Origin: Carnegiea gigantea | Lineage: Eukaryota; Streptophyta; Magnoliopsida; Caryophyllales; Cactaceae | Assembly: GCA_029747015.1 (NCBI GenBank) | Contig: JAKOGI010000001.1 | Coordinates: forward strand, 5,003,501-5,067,500 | Direction: 5' to 3' | DNA length: 64,000 nucleotides | Shown: positions 13,008 to 26,100 of the stretch, in pieces | How positions within the stretch are numbered: the stretch's first letter is position 1 | Layout: the number at the start of each line of letters is the position of its first letter | The notes under the pieces: generated by a model | Told to the model about the DNA's origin: nothing | The model's database searches: none | What the model saw: the letters and a program-made list of their open reading frames with translations, nothing else | Program-made: the position numbers and the translations under genes

Positions 13008-15867
13008 AAATCTACACCACCCCCACAGAAAAAAAAAAAAAACTGAAACTATGGCTTTGAGCATATGCTAATGAGTTTTATGTATTGCAGTCAGAATTAT
13101 TTCGAGTTTTACAATTTTGTATTATCAAAGGTCGGATATTAAAGAAAAAGAGGGAATATTTTCCAATGAATTTGTGATCATGTACGAACTATTCTAGGAT
13201 GAGTTTAATTCTAAGTTTTTAATTTTTTTTGGGACTCTATCAGTCTTACATGTGCACATAATTTTACGAATATTTGAATCTAAAATAAATATATATAGGA
13301 CAATTGGCGACTATCACTAGCCTACTCAAAGGGCAACTAAACATCGGAAATTAATGTTATGATGATGATGGTGATTATTATTCTTATTCTTATTCTTATT
13401 CTTATTCTTATTATTATTATTATTATTATGGGGATTCGAAGGATTTATAAAGGTAGTACAAATTATAGTTATGATACAAAGAGAATGGCAAGAGGAGACA
13501 ATTAAACCCAAAATCAAATATGAACCAAATTCCGATTTTAATCATTACATTAAGACATTATTAAGAATTTTCCTATCAAAAAGGAAAAAAAGACATTATT
13601 AAGAATTCTAAGCAAGTACTAGATATGAAATGTTCCAATTTCATAGTTGGCACCCTCTGCTCTCCTCTTCTTACAAATATGTAATCCTTTTTCTTTTCCC
13701 TTCCTTCCAACCCTCGAACGGAAAAAAAAAAGACAAAATAATAACTAATGACGATCTTACCATAATGTCCTATTGCCAACTCGTTGTATCAACTCAAAAT
13801 AATTATAATCTCATCAATTTAAAATCCAAATCAAATATTTTGAACATTCACATTATCCTAGATCATCACATTACTCTATAACACTATGCCCCCCCCCCCC
13901 CAAAAAAAAAACTCTATAACACTTACCCACAAAAAAAAAACATCTACAAGCTTTAAAAATAAATAGAAAGAATAATATTATTGTCAAATGTCAACTACTA
14001 CAGAAGCAAGTATAATGGAGAAGAGAGAGACTAAATTAAGTGGACGTGGTCAAAGCCTATGGTTGACTTTCATGGATATATACTATATGTACTCCATCAG
14101 CTACAATAATGGCTTGATTAATTTGTAATTAGACATAAAAGGGAAAAAAGAATGGTCCAAGAGAAGTAATAAAATTTGTCAATATTTAAAAATTTATCCC
14201 CAAAATAATACAAATTATATGGTTTTCTCAAGTTTATAAACTCAAACTATCATATATGCTAATTTATTTTAATTTTCTTAAACCCGCACCATATTTTGAT
14301 GGCCCCTTAAAAAAAGCCACTAATTAATCTCCTAAAATAATTCATCTCATTAATTTTATAGACTCAAGTTTAACACCTCATCTCACCCAAAAAAAAAAAA
14401 AAAAAGCACTGGAAAAGTCATAAACTCATAATACTTAAGATCCCTCGCATTTTCAAATTTGATGAAAAAATAACAATGTTCATATAGAGAATAGGGAGAC
14501 CTTTCATTTGTCATTGTTGCTTGACTTTGTATTTATAGTTGAATTACCACTTCCTAAACAATAATACCCTGATTAATTGCGTCATTATTTAAGAGCTTTT
14601 ATTTCTGATTAGGAAAAAAAAAAAGAGTTCGTTCATTGAATTTGGTTAGAGAACATAACGAGGCCTTTTATAAACAAACCTGACTTATTCCATTAATCGT
14701 TTAGACCTACACAGTTCTGTCTTGATTAATTTCATAATTTCTAAAACGGCCTCACATGCCTCACGTTCCTACCTTTGTCTAAGAGCATCCCCAACCCGAG
14801 TTCCAGTTTTTGAAACTCAGGTTTGTCACGTCATCAAAAGTTCTACACTTTTGGCACTTGCATTTCATCACTTTCCTAACCAATGGAACTCATTCAAGAA
14901 TAATTCAATTAAATATTTTTTATGGAACCACCAGTAAACATATTTTATTACTTTTATCATTTTAATGTTGCATTTGTATATTAACTTTATAACTTGTATG
15001 TATAATTTTTCATTTTTAGAATGAAGGAGTTTTTTTTTTGATCGGAAAAATGTGTAATTTTATTTTAGATTTCCTGGAAATTGATTACTATTTTTTTTGG
15101 GTGGGTGAACATGTTTAGAAATAATTTTTCTTTTTTTTAACCCCGGCTCCAAAACGCATCGCACCATTCTTCCTTGTCCCTCAAAATGCGTCGTTTGGCG
15201 CAGCTAAATGACCCCCCCAAAAAAAAATCACGTGGGGAGGAACGGACAGGCGTTCTCCCCCGAGTGTCACACGTCCATTTCTACTGGCTGGGAGACAAAC
15301 AATGACATGTAGCTGGAACTTAGGCCCCATGACTGCCTCGCGTGTCTCCTAGCTGCGACTGCCCTACTAGAATCATGCCTGCATATGTAATTAACCAACG
15401 TTATTGGAGTTGCTAGACTAATTAATACTTAATTAGAGCAGTTGCAGCATTTAGCTCCCTTTCCCTTAACTCAGTTTTTTCTTAATTTTAATTATTTTTT
15501 ATTCTTTTTTTTGGATTTTAAAAAGAAAGTTGTGTGTAGTAGAACAGGTCCATATATATTATTTTGTTTGATGAGCCAAAGTTGTGAGTTTTATATTATA
15601 AAGAGAAAAGTTTGGGAGCCAAAAAATTGGCACATGGGTGATATGGAGGGGATAGGTCCCTACTTGTGAGTCAAAATTTTAGCTCATGGTTGTATATGCT
15701 GTTACAGTCAACCGCCCCAAAGGGGGGCACAATTTTGAGCAGCCTGAAAATGTTTAGAATCAGTTAAAAGGTTCGGGCTCTGAAATCGTAACTCTCAAAC
15801 AACATTGACGTGTTATTCATTTAATTAATAGTCTTAAACAAAATTCATCTTTTTTTTTTTTTGAAAT
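13008..15867. other. Intergenic, AT-rich
   Basis: No supported gene. It holds a TTATTC/TTA microsatellite (13,375-13,429), a run of C followed by A near 13,890, and weak inverted-repeat signals starting at GAGCATCCCCAACC (14,782) and GAGCAGTTGCAGCA (15,436). Those signals look like remnants of small DNA transposons but lack clear target duplications. Confidence 0.45.
13375..13429. repeat. (TTATTC)n/(TTA)n microsatellite
   Basis: TTATTC units pass into TTA units over 55 bases. Confidence 0.9.
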
Positions 15868-16134
15868 TGTTGGGGGTAGCTAGTTAGTTAGACAGTTAGA
15901 CAGTTAGCATTCTGTTAGCTTGCTGTTTTAGTCTGTTACAACTAACTCCAGCCTTACCCGTTTTCTGTTATAAGCAAGATACTTGTATATATATAGCACA
16001 ACATTGTATTTCATGATATTCAATTTTCCCATGATCAATGATCTCTTTCAATAAAATCAAGAGAGACATGTTCTCATCTCCCATACATTTCTTTCTGGCT
16101 TAATTCTTTTTCTAGAAATTCACTATTGTCAACA
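15868..16134 (+). repeat. Copia-1 5' LTR
   Basis: 267 bp, starting TGTTGG and ending TCAACA. A TATA box, TTGTATATATATAG, lies at about 15,983-15,996 and would be the element's own pol II promoter. Confidence 0.95.
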
Positions 16135-16374
16135 TGGTATCAGAGCAGGGATTTCTGGATTCGACACACTAATCCTCTGTCTCTTCGATCAAGTTGATTT
16201 GTTTCATCAAATTGACCAAGCTTTCATCCCAAACACATTTTCTTTCTCTTTCGACTGACTGGCTTGATTCTCCAGTTAATCCAGCTATAAATCAAAGAAT
16301 TCAGAGATTTAGTCCTTACTTCTATTCAAAACTGAATCCTCAAACTCTTTCTTGTTAGTGATTGGTTCTTGTCA

Positions 16375-19300
16375 ATGGCGACTCTAATTTCAACTCCTGA
16401 AGTTGTTCTTTCTGACGAAGATCTTGCTGAAGCATATTTTCTCTACCCTTCTGATCATCCAGGTCTGCTTATTGTATCTTCAGTATTTGATGGAAACGGT
16501 TTTGGTTCTTGGAAACGTGCTATGACTATTGCTTTGTCTACTAAAAGTAAATTGTATTTTGTTGATAGCACTCTTGCTAAACCTGTGTCTAATTCGCCTA
16601 ATTTCAAAAAATGAGTGAAATGTAATTACATGGTAATGTCCTGGATTTTGAGTGTCCTGAGTAAAAACATTGCGGATAGCATCATTTATGCCAAATCCGC
16701 CAGGCAAATATGGGTAGAGTTCGAGGAGAGGTTTGGCCAAGTTAATGGTGCAAAGCTATATCAAGTTCAAAAAGAAATGTGTAATGCCAGTCAAGGAGCA
16801 AATGATATATCAACCTATTTTACTAAGGTAAAAAGCTTGTGGAATGAATTGGATGACCTTGATGAAGTTCCTCCTTGTTCCTGTGCATCTACTGAAAAAA
16901 TGCTCAAAAGGGAGCAAAATTAAAAACTGTTACAGTTCTTAATGGGTTTAAATGATGACTACAATGCTATTAGACGCAACATTCGGATGATGTGTCCCTT
17001 ACCTTCCATAAGTCAAGTTTATTCTATGTTGATTCAAGAAGAAAAATAGAGAGAGATTAGATCTGCCGGTCATTTTTTGGCAGACTTTGCATCCCTTGCT
17101 GCTGAAGTCCATAAACCACAACAATTTTACAAGGAAAGAATGGACAGGGTTAATTCAAGAATTGATCCATCCCACAATAGATTTGAAAGAAACGAAGGAA
17201 AGAAACCTAGCCTTTACTGCAACTATTGCAAGAAACCAGGTCATTCCATTGAGAAGTGCTATAGACTTAATGGTTTTCCACCAAATCACAAGTTCAAAGG
17301 AGGAAGAAGAATGGTTGCATTTGCTCAAGTAGATGATCAAGAGAATGACCACCATGTGTCTATCTCATATAATCCACAAACTGTAGTACCTGGCTTAACT
17401 CCAGAACAGTCCTCACAACTCATGGCTTTACTTCAGAACGTTCAGTTGAGTAAGGTAGCCAACAACACTAACACTATAGCTCAAGGGTCTGATTATAACA
17501 CTGGTGCTGCAGCCTTCACCAGTTTTGCAGGTACAGATACACTTGATCCTAGACACAGCTTATGCTTGCTATCATCTATATCTAATTGGAAAAATACTTG
17601 GATTGTGGACACTGGAGTTAGTGACCATATGTGTCACAACAAGGACTTGTTTATCAGTTTGGAAGTCCTTGTTAGATCTCATACAGTCAATTTGCCAAAT
17701 GGAACCTTCATGACAGTGACACATGTTGGCACAGTGATGATTAACAACACCTTGGCATTACATGGAGTATTTTACATACCTAGGTTCAAGTATAATCTAC
17801 TGTTAGTAAGCAAGCTTTCTATTCAGCACAATTTCTTGGTTGTCTTCACACCTAAGTATTGTATTGTGCAGGCCCCTTCAACGAGGAGGCCTCAGGTTCT
17901 TGGTGAGCACTATGCTGGTTTATATCTGCTGCGTTCAAGTCTACCAACAGCCTCAAGTTCTTTAGACGAGCTCAGCACATAGAGTATCTCATCAGTCAGT
18001 TATAACTCTACCTGTAATGCCAGCATGACCACTGAAGACATTTGGCATGCTAGGCTTGGTCATATATATTTTACAAAATTACAAAAATCGGGCTTGTTAT
18101 CTCATTGCAGTTCTCATGATTCAATAAAACAGTGCTTGATTTGCTCCAAGGCAAGACAGCATAGGCTCCCCTTCCCTCATAGTCAAATTCATTCTACTTT
18201 TAGTTTTGAGCTTATTCACATTGATCCATGGGGACCATACAGGGTTCAGACTTACAATGGTTACAAATACTTTCTCACTATAGTGGATGACTATAGTAGA
18301 ACTACATGGACACATCTTTTTGGCAACAAAAAGCAATGCAATACATTTGATCAAGGCTTTTGTAGAAATGGCTTATACTCAGTTTAATGCCAGAGTTAAG
18401 ACCATTAGGTCAGATAATGCCCTTGAATTGGGGCTGAGTAAAGACACTGCTGCTTACTTTCTGTCCAAAGGGATCACGCATCAAACTAGCTGCGTGGGAA
18501 CTCCACAACAAAATGGCATTGTTGAAAGAAAGCATAAACACCTCTTGGAAATTTCTAGGGCTCTACTATTTCATTCAGGTTTACCTCTGAAATATTGGGG
18601 AGAATGTGTGTTGACAGCTACATACCTCATTAACAGATTCCCTTCCAAGGTACTTAAGGGCTTGAGTCCTTACCATTTGCTGTTTGGACAAGCACCCAAC
18701 TTTAGTCACCTAAAGGTCTTTGGTAGCCTCTGTTATGCCTCCACTTTGAAAGCTGGGAGGGACAAATTTCAGGCTAGGGCAGTACCATGTATTTTCCTGG
18801 TGTACCCTTTTGGCCAAAAAGCTCACAAATTGCTCAATCTTGACACACATCAAGTTTTCACATCAAGGGATGTTATTTTTCATGAACATGTCATGCCTTA
18901 TCATCTCTTGCAGTCTTCCACCAAGTCACAAGTGTTTCCCCATTACCAAAATGTTGATGCTCATCTCTCTGCAGACTATCAGAATGAGGTTCAGAATGCT
19001 TCTGTTTCAGACGCAACTTCTCCACATAATCTTCAATCTGATTTTCAACCTCATTATCAGACATCCACATCACCAGGACATCCTGATTCATCATCACCAG
19101 GACATCCTTGTTCATCCCCTATTCAGATAAGAAGGTCAACTCGACGGCGTAAGACCCCTTCATATTTGTCAGATTATGTGTGTAACAATGCTACCTCATA
19201 GCATAATGGATTTGAACATTCATATTGTTCTAATACCATCACTTCCATATGCTGCAATGTCACAACTATTCATGACAGTGGTATTTCTCTTACTGCTTCT

Positions 19301-20883
19301 CACTAACTTCAGAATTTGGATACTTACAGTGAACCTTCTTCTTATGAGGAAGCAGCCACAAAGCTTGAATGGCAAGAAGCCATGAAGAAGGAATTTGATG
19401 CCTTACAAGCAAATTATACTTGGGATATAGTTACTTTGCCACCTGACAAGAAACCCATAAGCTGTAAATGGGTGTACAAAATTAAATACAAAGCAGATGA
19501 GAGTCTTGAAAGATGCAAAGCTAGGCTGGTAATCCCGGGATTCACACAAAAGGAGGGAATTGACTATAATGAAACTTTCTCCCCTGTGGTAAAGATGACC
19601 ACTATTACATGCCTTCTTCCTGCTGCAGTAAAGAAGAAATGGCCTATCTACCAGCTAGATGTCAATAATGCATTTCTTCACGGTTATCTAGATGAAGATA
19701 CATTCATGAAACCTCCTCTAGGGCTTGATGTTCCTTATCCCACTGCAGTTTGCAAGCTGAGAAAATCACTGTATGGGCTGAAACAGGCCTCAAGACAGTG
19801 GTATGCCAAACTTTCAGAAACTTTGAGGAGCCTTGGTTTTCAACATTCCAAAAATGGTTATTCTCTTTTTTCAAAACAGCAAGGACAGTCCATTGTTCTC
19901 CTTGCTGTATATGTAGATGATATTGTGGTTACAGGTAACAATCCTGAAGAAATTACAGCCTTAAAAGGTTTCTTAGACGACAAGTTCAAGATCAAAGATT
20001 TGGGGAACTCAACTACTTTCTGGGCATGGAGATTGTTAAAGTTTCTAAAGGATTGATCTTGACTCAGAGGAAGTTTGCTTCGGATTTATTGAAAGAATTC
20101 AAGTGTGACGCCATTTCTTCTACAACCTGTCCCTTGGGCCCTTTCTCCTAAACTGCAGCACTTGAAGATCCTCTATCTGATGCCACTACCTACAGAAAAT
20201 TGGTAGGCAAGCTCAATTACCTTACCAATACCAGGCCAGATATTGCTTTCTCAGTACAGTACCTTAGCCAATTTCTCTAGGCTCCCACAAAATCCAACAT
20301 GACTACTGCCCTGCATACTCTCAGATACATCAAGCAAAATCCTTCTCAAGGGTTGATTTTCAATGATAAGTCAGACTACAGCCTCCAAGCATACTGTGAT
20401 TCTGATTTGGCTCAATGTCCATGCACAAGGAAATATGTTAGTTGCTATTTTATTATGTTAGGGGGAAGTCCTATCTCCTGGAAATCGAAGAAACAACCTA
20501 CTGTAGCCTTATCCTCTGCTGAGGCCGAGTACAGATCCATGAGAGCTATTACTGCTGAACTTGCTTAGCTCACCAGACTTCTTTCTGAGCTACAAGTCCC
20601 TTCCATTTTACCTATATCTCTCAAGTGTGATAGTTTGCTAGCCATTTACATTGCCAAAAATCCTGTTTTCCATGAACGTACCAAACACATTGAATTGGAC
20701 TGCCACTTTGTGAGGGAGAAACTTCATGAAGGTTTAATGTCTCTATCTCACATCAAAACCACTGAGCAACTAGCTGATTTATTCACCAAATCCCTTCCTG
20801 GTTTACAGCACCACTACCTTCTTAGCAAGTTGGGGGTTTCCTCATATACACCCTCCAACTTGAGGGGGGGGTGTTGGGGGTAA
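16375..20883 (+). pseudogene. Copia-1 gag-pol polyprotein pseudogene
   Basis: Starts at the ATG at 16,375. The gag part ends in a CCHC zinc knuckle (CNYCKKPGHSIEKC, about 17,218-17,262). The aspartic protease site reads VDTGVSDH (about 17,606). The integrase has WHARLGH, a zinc-type HHCC region and IRSDNALE. The reverse transcriptase shows QLDVNNAFLHG and the YVDD box (about 19,911). RNase H shows SSAEAEYR. In-frame stops lie at 16,612 (TGA), 16,921 (TAA), 17,047 (TAG), 17,980 (TAG), 19,199, 20,278 and 20,566, with frameshifts near 18,350 and 20,020. The last codons run 12 bases into the 3' LTR. No full polyprotein can be made. Confidence 0.93.
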
Positions 20884-21138
20884 CTAGTTAGTTAGACAAT
20901 TAGATCGTTAGCATTCTGTTAGCTTGCCGTTTTAGTCTGTTACAACTAACTCCAGCCTTACTCGTTTTCTGTAATGAGCAAGACACTTGTATATATATAG
21001 CACAGCATTGTATTTCATGATATTCAATTTTCCCATGATCAATGATCTCTTTCAATAAGATCAAGAGAGAGATGTTCTCATCTCCCATACATTTCTTTCC
21101 GGCTTAATTCTTTTTCTAGAAATTCACCATTATCAACA
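20872..21138 (+). repeat. Copia-1 3' LTR
   Basis: 267 bp, same length as the 5' LTR, with about 15 base differences from it and no length changes. Directly preceded by the polypurine tract. Confidence 0.95.
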
Positions 21139-21143
21139 GAAAT

Positions 21144-21952
21144 GGATAAATGGAATTGAATGTTAAAAGAAGCCGTAAGAATTTGATTGAAGCAATAAGG
21201 AGTTGGAAAGAGTTGGGATGAACTCTATTTCAGATGTTATGACATAATGTCAATCGAATTGAAAACAACCTAATTTATTATTATAAGAAAACTAAAATAC
21301 GGGAGACTCGCCCCCTTTTCCTCTTTCAAATGGGGAAACTTATCCTTCATTAAAAAAATTTAAAAAAACAGAAAACAGAAGAAGCAAATAATGTGGTTAC
21401 CAATTGTAGATGCATACGATGTATTAGACGTTTAACCGATTTTATTCTTTGTGGTGTGGTGTTTTTTTTTTGTTTTTTTGTTTTTTTTTTTTGGTGGTGG
21501 GGGTGACGTTTGGAGTGCCCAAGGCCTTTGGCGTTACATCCTGAACCAATGACCTAGTGAATACCTTGTGATGCAATTGACTACTCGAGAGTTGAGACAA
21601 TTTAGGGTCCATTTCAGCATGTGTCCGTGACAGAATTACCCGTGAAAGTATCATGTCGATGCACATAACTGATAGGACATGCAATGGCCACATCAATACA
21701 CAAACAAAAACATGCATAGAAGGTAAAGAGAGGATGATGCAGGAACGATTGGAGTTCGTTATATTCCAATACTACTTTTATGGTCCTCAACAGCTCCCCA
21801 CCAGCCTTGAAGCTCTCAAGTCTCAATATTAACCAATACAACCCCACAGCTTCTATAGGGAGTATCTTACGCCAATTTGGATGTTAACTATGCATTAAAC
21901 TAGCTTAATCCTACAAGACATTGATGCGTTTGGTTAAATTATAACCTACAAA
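21144..21952. other. Intergenic between Copia-1 and a hAT-like MITE
   Basis: No gene seen. Contains a T-rich tract at about 21,460-21,495 followed by a G-rich patch; otherwise unremarkable AT-rich sequence. Confidence 0.45.
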
Positions 21953-22468
21953 TAGGGTTGTAACAGAACCGAGCCAACTCAGCGAGCCTTGGGGCTTGAC
22001 TCGGTCAAAACTCAACTTGACCTAGGTTTAATCAAAGTTCGGCTCGGCCAGTAATCGACTCGATTCTACAAACGGTTAGGTTTGGTTTAGCTCAGCTCAT
22101 GCGAGCTCGTTTGGGTATCTTTGATGGGGAATAGCCTATGTTCTATTGGTATATATATAATTTGCTTTAGTTGGATGTCCATAGTTCAATATTAAAGCCT
22201 ACACTTGATATATTTTTCTTTGAGTTGGAGTTGTAGTATTTTAAATTAAAGAATTTTTCAATAATTTTCAAATTAAATTGCATAAAGATTTAAATTATAA
22301 AAATTAAAAAAATCCACTTTGAAAGCTTTGGCTCAACTCGGTAAAAACTTAGCTCAATCAAAGCTCAGCTCGGATTCAATTTGACCAAGCTTAACTCAGT
22401 TACCTGCAGAACCGAGCCGAGCCAAGCCTAGCAAAGCTTGAACCCCGCTCAACTCGGTTACACCCCTA
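21953..22468. mobile_element. hAT-like MITE
   Basis: The ends are inverted copies: TAGGGTTGTAACAGAACCGA at the left and, on the other strand, TAGGGGTGTAACCGAGTTGA at the right. Further CGAGC/GCTCG-rich subterminal words fill both ends, and the middle is AT-rich. The flanks CCTACAAA and CCCGCCAA agree at 5 of 8 positions, which could be a decayed 8-bp hAT target duplication. Non-coding, 516 bp. Confidence 0.65.
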
Positions 22469-22592
22469 CCCGCCAAACATCAATACGGGTGCATTTAGTT
22501 TAGCGTAAAATGGTTTCCATGGATGAGAAAGCATAATTCTTGCCTCTAAACTTAAAGCCCGCTTCTAGCCAACGGTCCCTTTCCTTAAATCA

Positions 22593-22872
22593 ATGGGAAA
22601 ACTGAGACCATTTGCAATTGTGACCAAACGAGGTAAAGCCTTCAATGTGAACCAATCCACCAGCCATGCTTCGAAAATTAAATTATGTCTAATAAGATTT
22701 ATTGAGACCCTTCAAAGCAAATCACCCTTTGGTGCCACACAGTTCAAAGATAAGAGCACAAAATTACATCCATTTGTCCCTCCAAAAGCAAAGATCCCCT
22801 CGGGATGCATTCGTTTGGATAATCTTCAGGTGTCGTGGACTCTCGACAACGTGATGAACGAACAGCAGAAAG
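22593..22872 (+). pseudogene. Left part of an unrecognised open frame split by Copia-2
   Basis: From the ATG at 22,593 an open frame runs 93 codons to the Copia-2 insertion point. If Copia-2 and one copy of its GAAAG duplication are removed, the frame continues without a stop at 27,996-28,171, giving 151 codons. I do not recognise the product; no domain or signal peptide is evident. The right part lies opposite what is probably the 3' UTR of the IAA9-like gene, so it may be a chance frame on the antisense side rather than a gene. Confidence 0.3.
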
Positions 22873-23129
22873 TGTTAAATGTTGAGGCAGAGATCAAGTT
22901 TCTTCAAACCTCCATTGAAGCCCAGAGGAGGAGGAGAGAGAGAATTATTGTTTTCATTTATTTGAGCTCTCTGTACAAGATGAAAAAAACTGAGGAAAAA
23001 CTTAGCGCCTTTCTCAAATGACCTTCAGCCTTTTATATACAAGTTGTTAAGCTAACAAACTAACAAACTTTGATGACCTCAGCATAACTAACTTGTGTGC
23101 TGACTTTGCTGACTCTTGGGTCTCCAACA
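22873..23129 (-). repeat. Copia-2 3' LTR
   Basis: 257 bp. On the minus strand it starts TGTTGGAGACC and ends ATTTAACA. A TATA box TATATAAAAGG lies at about 23,029-23,039 on the minus strand. Confidence 0.95.
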
Positions 23130-26100
23130 CCCCCCCTCAAGCTTGGGATGATGATCGAACATACCAAGCTTGGTTAACAGATGCCAGTGCTGGTGGGATG
23201 GCAATATCTTGGTAAGTACATCAGCTAACTGAGAACGTGTAGGCAGATAGCTGAGCTGAATGAGCCCTTCCATGACCTTGTCACGAGTAAAGTGACAATC
23301 GACCTCTATATGTTTAGTTCTCTCATGGAAAACTGGGTTGCGAGCGATGTGTAAAGCGGACTGGTTGTCACAACATAGAGTGACTGGCTTTAGCTGATTA
23401 ACTCCTAGCTCCTGAAGAAGACTGACTAACCAAGTGATTTCAGCCGCTGCTTGAGCCATTGCTCTATACTCGGCTTCTGCTGATGATCTAGCCACCGTGC
23501 TTTGCTTCTTAGATTTCCAGCTGATGGGTGATTTATCTAAAAGTACAATGTATCCGGATACTGATCTTCTGCTTATAGGACACGAAGCCCAGTCTGAGTC
23601 AGAATAAGCAGTGAGCTTTAAGGAGTCAGCACCTCGAAGTAAAATGCCTTGGCCTGAGCTCCCAGATATGTATCGTAGCAGATGGTCTAAAGCTGCCATA
23701 TGAGATGAGGTGGGACGTTGCATAAATTGGCTTAGGGTCTGTACAGCAAAAGCAATGTCTGGTTGTGTGTTGGATAAAAAATTTAGCTTGCCTATATAGG
23801 TCCTGTAAATAGTAGGGTCTTGTAGAGGAACCCCATCATCAGATACAAGCTTGCAATTAAGGGGAAGAGGAGTAGCAGTAGACTTTGCATTCAAATGACC
23901 AGAGCTCTTCAACAAATCCTGAGTGAATTTTCTTTGAGTTAAACTTACTCCATCAGGCATGTAACATACTTCAAAACCCAGAAAGTAATGAAGCTGTCCT
24001 AAATCTTTGATGCCAAAAGCTGTATGTAAGTTACTCTTAAGAGCTTGGATCTCTTCGGTGCTTGATCCTGTAAGAAGAATGTCATCAACATAAACTGTAA
24101 CAATGGTCATGTGTTGTCCTGAAGTTTTGAGGAAAAGACTGTAGTCATTTTCGGACTGAGAATAGCCTTGAGTTTTGAGAAAATCAGCCAAGTTAGAATG
24201 CCATTGTCTTGAAGATTGCTTTAATCCATACAAGGATTTTTGTAATTTACAGACTTTGTTTTGAGGATTGGGAATTCCTTCTGGCATCTTCATGTAGACT
24301 TCTTCATGTAAATCCCCATGTAGAAAAGCATTGTTAACATCTAGTTGGTACAGAGACCAATTTTTTGATGCTGCTAGGGCAATGATGGTTCTGATAGTGG
24401 TCATTTTTACCACAGGGGAAAAGGTTTCATTATAGTCTATTCCTTCCTTTTGAGTATTGCCTCGAATGACTAACCTGACCTTATGCCTCTCCAGTGAACC
24501 ATCTGCCTTAAGTTCTGCTTTGTACACCCATTTTGAGCTGATTGCCTTTTTTCCAGAGGACAGGTCAACCTCTGTCCATGTATGATTTGCTCTTAGGGCC
24601 TCAACTTCAGTCTTCATTGCTTGGACCCAATGAGGATGAGCTACAGCCTCTTTATAAGTGATAGGTTCATAAAGTTGTTCAAGCTGAATAAGAGTGTGCT
24701 GCTGAGCAGAGGTCAAAGCAGAAAATTTCACCAGGTTGCACCAGTGAGATGTTGTAGATGGATGAGATTGTTGAGTGTATGAACAAAAATAATCCTGTAA
24801 ATGAGTTGGTGGTCTTGAAGTCCTTGTTGATCTTCTAAGCTCTGGATGTCTAAGAGCCTGTAATTGTGAGTTGGTATCACTGGAAGGGATGGGAGTAAAA
24901 GTGTGAGGACCTTGTGATGTGGAATCTTGTGGTGAAGATGGAAGGTGTCTGTCTGTGCTGGGTTGAGAGTCGTCGTTAAAAGGTTGAGAAACATCATTTG
25001 TTGCTAGGACAGTAGGTTGAAAATCAACATTTTCTGAAGTAATAAAAATGTGATTTGGTAAGGTAATATCAGAAGGTTGATAATGTTGAAATGGAAAATA
25101 ATGTTCATGGAAAACCAAGTCTCTACTGTAATGTATTTTCTTGGTTATCAAATTGTATACTTTGTATGCTTTCTTTGCTACAGGATATCCTAGGAAAACA
25201 CAAGGCTGGGCCCTTGATTCAAACTTTGTCCTGCCATGTTTCAGTGTTGACATAAAGCAAAGACACCCAAAGGTTCTCAAGTGCTCATATGTAGGTTGAA
25301 TATGGAACAGCAGCTCATAAGGTGTCTTAACCCAAGCACTGAATTTGGTAATCTGTTGATCAAATATGTTGCTGTCAATATGCAATCTCTCCAGAATCTT
25401 ATAGGAATCTTAGATTGAAACAATAGTGCTCTAGCAACCTCTAAAAGTTGTTTATGCTTTCTTTCTACAACCCCATTTTGTTGGGGGTATCCACACATGA
25501 CGTCTGATGTACAATCCCTTTACTCTTGTAATATGCTATGGCATGTTGGTCTCCAAATTCTGAGCCATTATCAGATCTAATAACCTGTACTTGAGTATGA
25601 AACTGGGTACCAACACAAGTGATGAAAGCTTCCAACATAAAAAAAGCATTACTCTTATGTGATAACAAAAACACCCAGGTTGCCCTTGAGTAGTCATCAA
25701 CAATGGAAAGAAATAGCTTGAAATCATCGTATGTAGGTGTCCTATATGGACCCCAGATGTCTACATGTAAAAGTTCAAAAACTTTATTTGCTTTTGTAGT
25801 GCTTGAAGGAAATGAACTTCTATGCTGTTTAGCTTGTGGATAAATGCTGCATATGGTGGTAGGTGTCTTGCAGGGTAACACTGGTATTTGAGCCATGTGT
25901 TGAGAAGATGGATGACTAAGCCTGCAATGCCATAATTCTGAAACTGACAGACAACTTGTCCTTGAGGTTTGTTGAGGCAAAGATGCTAAAGATGCTTTAG
26001 GAACTGAATCTACTAGGTACAATCCTCCTTGTTCTTTACCAAGAACCACTTGCTTGTTCCTCAAAGGGTCCTGAATATAGCAAGAGTTTGGTGTGAAAAT

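Larger units (their letters stand above)
15868..21138 (+). mobile_element. Complete but decayed Ty1/copia retrotransposon (Copia-1)
   Basis: A 5,271-bp element with two 267-bp LTRs running TGTTGGGGGTA to TCAACA. It is flanked by the 5-bp duplication GAAAT (15,863-15,867 and 21,139-21,143). A primer-binding site TGGTATCAGAGC, complementary to initiator tRNA-Met, begins directly after the 5' LTR at 16,135, and a GAGGGGGGGG polypurine tract abuts the 3' LTR. The order is gag, protease, integrase, reverse transcriptase, RNase H, typical of copia. About 15 differences between the LTRs (some 5.6%) and many stops show that it is old and no longer able to move by itself. Confidence 0.95.

Noticed and set aside
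14781..15420. Possible MITE from GAGCATCCCCAACC to GGAGTTGCT
   Set aside because: The inverted match is only about ten bases with gaps and no target duplication is visible.
15434..15710. Possible MITE from GAGCAGTTGCAGCA to ATGCTGTTACAG
   Set aside because: The inverted ends are weak and the flanks do not match, so it is not listed as an element.
22593..23021. 142-codon plus-strand frame read as one gene
   Set aside because: Its last 49 codons are Copia-2 LTR sequence; only the part before 22,873 can be host DNA.
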